The notes beneath the pieces are model-generated. The model was not told the origin of the DNA. It did no database searches and was given only the letters and a program-made list of their open reading frames with translations. Of a stretch of DNA of 35,525 nt, positions 32,366 to 35,525 are shown piece by piece (positions within the stretch are counted from its first letter, which is position 1; each line of letters begins with the position of its first letter). A program made the translations under genes and the position numbers. The DNA comes from Caenispirillum bisanense (GTDB lineage Bacteria; Pseudomonadota; Alphaproteobacteria; Rhodospirillales; Rhodospirillaceae): positions 1 to 35,525 of the forward strand of contig CAMDRB010000010.1 of NCBI GenBank assembly GCA_945906455.1. Reading direction: 5' to 3'.

Positions 32366-34303
32366 TCAATCGCCGGTGAGGGCTTGCCAAAAACGCCCGA
32401 TCAAATCGGGCGCGGGCACGGGTTGGGTCCCGGGGAGATCCCGCGGTCCACGTCCGACGTGGGCGGCGACCATAACATCGCGCCAGATTTGTGCGGGCAA
32501 GCCGCCGCCGGTGACATTTTTCATTCCAGCCCCGAAATCATTGCCAACCCATACGCCGGTTACATAGTCGGCGGTAAAGCCCACGAACCAGGCGTCGCGG
32601 AAATCGGAGCTGGTGCCGGTTTTGCCGGCCGCCGGGAATCCGAAGGCGGCCGGGGTGCCGGTGCCGCGAGAAATCACCTCGGACATCATGCGGTTCATGA
32701 CCGCCAGGGCCTCGGGTGTCATGACCTGACCGAAACCACCGCCTTCCCGAGCGTAAAGCAGCGTCCCGTCGCGATCGGTGATGATCTCGATACCGTAGGG
32801 TAGAACAGCCGTGCCGCCGTTGGCGAAGGGCGCATAGGAACCGGTTAGTTCCAGCAAGGTCACTTCCGCCGAGCCCAAGGCCAACGACAGCTCCGGCTTA
32901 AGTTCTTCGGTAATACCGAGGCGGTGGGCCACGGCTACGACCGCTTTCGGACCCACGGACTGGGCGATTCGTACCGCGGCCGTATTGATCGACTTGGCAA
33001 AGGCCGTCTCATAGGTAACCGGACCTTCGTAAGTGCCGGAGAAGTTCTGCGGCGACCATTTGCCGATCTTGAGGGGAGTGTCGTCGATCATGTCTTCGAG
33101 CCCATAACCGGCCTCGACGCCGGCCAGATAAACAAAGGGCTTGAAGGCCGAGCCGGGTTGGCGAAGGGCCTGAGTCGCGCGATTGAACTGGCTACCTACG
33201 TAATTCCGGCCCCCGACCAGGGCGCGAACGGCGCCGTCGGGGCCAAGCACGACAACCGCCCCCTGTTCCACGTCGAGCTTTGCGCCGGACTCATCAAGCT
33301 GTTTCACGAGCGCCGCCTCTGCCTCGGCCTGGAGCCGGGCGTCGAGGGTCGTGCGGACGACGAGGTCGCGGTCGACGGCGCCGACGTAGGGTTCGACCTG
33401 GGCCAGTACCCAATCGGCGAAGTAGCGCGCACCAGGCGCGGGGCTCGGCACGGCCTTAAGGGCGTGGTCGGCGCCCTTAATTGCGGCGGCCGACTGTTCG
33501 GGGGTCAGAGCACCGGTTTGGACCATGGCGGAAAGCACGATCACGGCGCGATCCTTGGCGCGATCGGGCTCGCGGACGGGATTGTAGTGGGCGGGCGCCT
33601 TTAGAAGGCCCGCCAACACCGCCGCCTGAAATACCGTTAGCTCCTTGGCGGGACGGTCGAAAAACTTTTCCGCCGCGGCCTCGAAACCGTAAACGCCGCT
33701 GCCGAAATACACCCGGTTCATGTAAAGCGCGAGAATCTCGTCCTTGGTGAACTGATTCTCCAGCTTGATCGCCAGCAAGGCCTCCTTGATCTTGCGGGCG
33801 ATGGTGCGCTCGGGCGTCAGAAACAGGTTCTTGGCGACTTGTTGGGTGATGGTCGAGCCGCCCTGAACCATGGCGCCGGCCTTGAGGTCCTGGATCAAGG
33901 CGCGGAGCAAAGCACGGGCGTCGATGCCGGGGTGGCGGTAAAAGCGCCGGTCCTCCACCGCAATGACGGCGGCGGGAACATGGGGCGGCAGGGCCTTCAG
34001 GTTAATTGCGGCGCCGTAAATATCGCCAAAGTTGGCGACTTCCGCGCCAGCGGCATCGACCAGCTTGATATTGGGGCGCCGCGTGAGCACGGCCTCGTCG
34101 ATCGTCGGCAGCTCAACAACGAAAAAAACCACGACAGCGCCGGCAACGAGCCCGAACCAAACCAGCAGCGAAAGCAAGTTGGCGAAAAGCGCCGCCGCCC
34201 GGAAAGCGATCCGCCGACGCACCCCTTGACCCGCGTCGGCCTTGCTGGGCGGCTGATTTGGCAGTGGATCTGGCACCGGCTCGCGCCGCTTCGCTTTAGT
34301 CAT
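32366..34303 (-). CDS. mrcA: Class A penicillin-binding protein 1A (bifunctional transglycosylase/transpeptidase)
   Basis: 645 residues from the ATG at 34303. The frame stays open to 34687, but that part is the antisense of the divergent H1-like gene and is rejected. A basic cytoplasmic tail and one membrane helix (about 38-64) precede the GT51 domain: VEDRRFYRHPGID (catalytic Glu117), GGSTITQQVAKN and KIKEALLAIKLE. The transpeptidase domain has SAFKP (SxxK serine), SIN and KTGTS. It polymerises and cross-links peptidoglycan at the inner membrane. At 645 residues it is shorter than E. coli PBP1A and lacks the OB insertion, closer to PBP1C or alphaproteobacterial short forms. No good ribosome-binding site precedes the ATG. 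Confidence 0.9.
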   Translation of the reverse strand: MTKAKRREPVPDPLPNQPPSKADAGQGVRRRIAFRAAALFANLLSLLVWFGLVAGAVVVFFVVELPTIDEAVLTRRPNIKLVDAAGAEVANFGDIYGAAINLKALPPHVPAAVIAVEDRRFYRHPGIDARALLRALIQDLKAGAMVQGGSTITQQVAKNLFLTPERTIARKIKEALLAIKLENQFTKDEILALYMNRVYFGSGVYGFEAAAEKFFDRPAKELTVFQAAVLAGLLKAPAHYNPVREPDRAKDRAVIVLSAMVQTGALTPEQSAAAIKGADHALKAVPSPAPGARYFADWVLAQVEPYVGAVDRDLVVRTTLDARLQAEAEAALVKQLDESGAKLDVEQGAVVVLGPDGAVRALVGGRNYVGSQFNRATQALRQPGSAFKPFVYLAGVEAGYGLEDMIDDTPLKIGKWSPQNFSGTYEGPVTYETAFAKSINTAAVRIAQSVGPKAVVAVAHRLGITEELKPELSLALGSAEVTLLELTGSYAPFANGGTAVLPYGIEIITDRDGTLLYAREGGGFGQVMTPEALAVMNRMMSEVISRGTGTPAAFGFPAAGKTGTSSDFRDAWFVGFTADYVTGVWVGNDFGAGMKNVTGGGLPAQIWRDVMVAAHVGRGPRDLPGTQPVPAPDLIGRFWQALTGD

Positions 34304-34397
34304 GGTGGTGATGTAGCATCTGTTCGCCCGGCCCCATATGATGGCTTTTGCACGAGGAATACGGCGGTTTAAGGGCGCACAAATTTTAGGAGCGACG

Positions 34398-34730
34398 ATG
34401 GCGAAGAAGAAGGCGGCCAAAAAACCCGCGGCGAAAAGAACCGTAAAAAAGGCGGGCGGCAAAAAGCCACGCATAAAGAAACGCTCGGCAAAAAAGTCGG
34501 CCACCAAAAATTCGCCCGTCAAAAGGCCGTCCGGCGTCCTCAGCGTCCAGGTAACACCCGCCCTTGAAGGCCGATTGAAGACCCTGGCTCGAAGCATGGG
34601 CAAGCCGATGGATGGGCTTCTTGTCCAGGCGCTCGGCGAGTTTGCCGACAATTGGGAGGACCACATGCGCACGGTCAACGCCCTCAATGAAGGCGACGAT
34701 CGTGTCCAGTTGGTAGTCCCGACGGTTTAG
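34398..34730 (+). CDS. Histone H1-like lysine-rich tail fused to a ribbon-helix-helix domain
   Basis: 110 residues from the ATG at 34398, with AGGAG at ideal distance. Residues 1-45 are Lys/Ala/Pro-rich (MAKKKAAKKPAAKRTVKKAG, and so on), like the C-terminal tails of histone H1 and bacterial H1-like proteins. Residues 47-92 look like a ribbon-helix-helix DNA-binding unit: a short strand (GVLSVQVTPALEGRL), then two helices (KTLARSMGKPMDGLLVQALGEFADNWE). It probably binds DNA as a dimer, with the tail adding non-specific affinity. There is no toxin gene beside it. It is divergent from mrcA across 94 bases and convergent with the AlkD-like remnant. Confidence 0.75.
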   Translation: MAKKKAAKKPAAKRTVKKAGGKKPRIKKRSAKKSATKNSPVKRPSGVLSVQVTPALEGRLKTLARSMGKPMDGLLVQALGEFADNWEDHMRTVNALNEGDDRVQLVVPTV

Positions 34731-34737
34731 GCCTGGG

Positions 34738-35379
34738 CTACATCACCAATTCGAAATCCGCGCCGGCACAGGCTCTGCCGTTGATCAGCACTTCGACCCG
34801 GTGCCGTCCGGGATAATAAACGCGCGTGGTGATCGGGCGGATAGGGTGGCGACGCTCCAGTTTCAGCGCTTGCTTCGGCTTGAGCGTGAGAGTTCGCCAC
34901 TTGAAGACTTTGGCTGTTGTTCCGCCGTTCTTCTTGCGGTGATGAATGACGTAATCGAGCACAATCTCTTGCGGCTCCGCGCCCATTCCTAGAAGCTCGA
35001 CGGCGAACACGGCGTGGGTGCCATAACGTACCCGCGGCATTGCCAGAGCAAAGCCGATGAGCTTGATCTTCGGGCGTGCGGCATACCCGAGGGCCGTGAG
35101 GGTTTTCACGTGCCCGGCCTTGATCAGGCTGCGGCAGGCGTGGCGCACCAGCCGGGCGCGCGGGTTCGAAGCGCCCTTGAGCCAGCGCGCCGCCAGGCCT
35201 GCCACCAGGTCGGGATGATCTTTGGCGATGTCGTTCAGACTGTTGGCGACCGAGCGACGTACATATTCCGACGGATCGTCTTTCAACGCCTCCAGGAGCG
35301 GAAAGATCGGCGCCGGATCGGCCACCAGCGGTGCGAGCCGCAGGCCCCAAGGCAAACGCGGCCGTGAACCTTCCGACAC
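34738..35379 (-). pseudogene. DNA alkylation repair (AlkD-like HEAT) gene truncated by IS630 insertion
   Basis: 213 codons remain. The first aligned residues, VSEGSRPRLPWGLRLAPL, and the SEYVRRSVANSLNDIAKDHPDL segment match the central and C-terminal part of AlkD-like HEAT-repeat DNA glycosylases, which are normally about 370 residues. The N-terminal part, roughly 150 residues, is missing; the reading frame runs directly into IS630 sequence at 35380. In relatives the residues before VSEG are typically RRL, and CTA (Leu) followed by GTG fits an insertion at that TA. A GTG at 35379 could in principle start a short product, but the fold would be incomplete. Confidence 0.8.
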
Positions 35380-35525
35380 TAGTGGATCGAATCTAACACT
35401 TGGTGCCCGCGTTTGACTGCGGCGATGATTTTGTTTGGGTCTTTGGTCCAGGTAAAGGGTTTTGGCTTGGCGTTGATCTCGGCGAGGAATCTGTGAATAG
35501 CGGCTTTGAGGTCCTCGATAGATCG
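35379..35525 (-). CDS. IS630-family transposase, C-terminal fragment (5' end outside window)
   Basis: 48 residues are readable, open to the window edge on the minus strand. They include LKAAIHRFLAEINAKPKPF, then TWTKDPNKIIAAVKRG and HQVLDSIH before TAG. This ending (PKPFxWTKDP...KRGxQxLxSIH) is characteristic of a large IS630 subgroup distinct from that at the left edge. The catalytic residues lie outside the window. The stop codon TAG (35381-35379) is built from the target-site TA plus the G of the interrupted gene. Confidence 0.85.
   Translation of the reverse strand, partial: RSIEDLKAAIHRFLAEINAKPKPFTWTKDPNKIIAAVKRGHQVLDSIH
35380..35525 (-). mobile_element. IS630-family insertion sequence, one end inside the window
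   Basis: The element's end is at 35382, with the duplicated TA target at 35380-35381 next to the AlkD-like remnant. The terminal sequence on the plus strand begins GTGGATCGAATCTAACACTT; whether this is the inverted repeat needs the other end. The insertion disrupts the AlkD-like gene and seems recent, as the host gene remnant keeps an open frame. Confidence 0.75.

Noticed and set aside
34304-34687. N-terminal extension of mrcA by 128 residues
   Set aside because: It is the antisense of the H1-like/RHH gene and precedes the natural cytoplasmic tail and membrane helix of PBP1A.
35380-35405. GATCGAATCTAAC resembling part of a tRNA T-loop
   Set aside because: No cloverleaf or acceptor stem around it; the sequence is the C-terminal coding end of the IS630 transposase.

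Overview
This 35.5 kb window is GC-rich, densely coded bacterial chromosome. The gene set points to an alphaproteobacterium, most likely Rhodospirillales or a relative. The clues are a complete System I cytochrome c maturation set (ccmA to ccmI), a block of SUV3-type helicase, Hsp15/S4 protein, 7Fe ferredoxin and CarD, a DUF938 methyltransferase, a UPF0260 protein and an AcnA-type aconitase beside ccmA. No rRNA, tRNA, CRISPR array, prophage or plasmid replication gene was seen. The content is mostly housekeeping.

Layout. 1-148: C-terminal end of an IS630-family transposase. 159-3792 (minus): korA-korB, a two-subunit 2-oxoacid:acceptor oxidoreductase, followed by a stand-alone cyclic-nucleotide-binding protein. 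4024-9082: MetC-type lyase, exported GH17-like protein, an HExxH protein resembling the EF-P hydroxylase EpmC, and a membrane class III nucleotide cyclase. 9099-10510 (minus): SNase-fold protein and CarD, with a strong terminator between them. 10863-14952: ferredoxin FdxA, Hsp15 and SUV3-like helicase (minus), interrupted by a plus-strand DUF938 methyltransferase. 15009-17669: divergent stress genes raiA/hpf and htpG. 17822-21335: lepB and acnA, convergent on a shared terminator. 21589-29715: ccmAB, ccmCDEFGHI and a SCO1/SenC copper protein. 29712-31774: UPF0260 protein, YgjP-like metallopeptidase and a SleB-type cell-wall hydrolase. 32366-34730: class A penicillin-binding protein divergent from a histone-H1-like/ribbon-helix-helix fusion. 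34738-35525: an AlkD-like gene cut by a second IS630-family element that runs off the window.

How the genes work together. The ccm run plus SCO1 supplies cytochrome c and copper delivery for aerobic respiration. KorAB and FdxA could provide or use low-potential electrons at the 2-oxoacid step of the TCA cycle, to which AcnA also belongs. RaiA, HtpG, Hsp15 and the helicase form a stress/RNA group. PBP1A and the SleB-like hydrolase handle the cell wall. The cyclase and the cNMP-binding protein could form a signalling pair, but only proximity supports this.

No clearly new multi-gene system was found. The best leads are the EpmC-like HExxH protein, the H1-tail/RHH fusion, the SNase protein lacking two catalytic acidic residues, several in-frame 15-bp and 48-bp tandem repeats in unrelated genes, and an IS630 insertion in which the target TA appears to complete the transposase stop codon. 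All assignments are from reading motifs and recalled family features; no database search was run.
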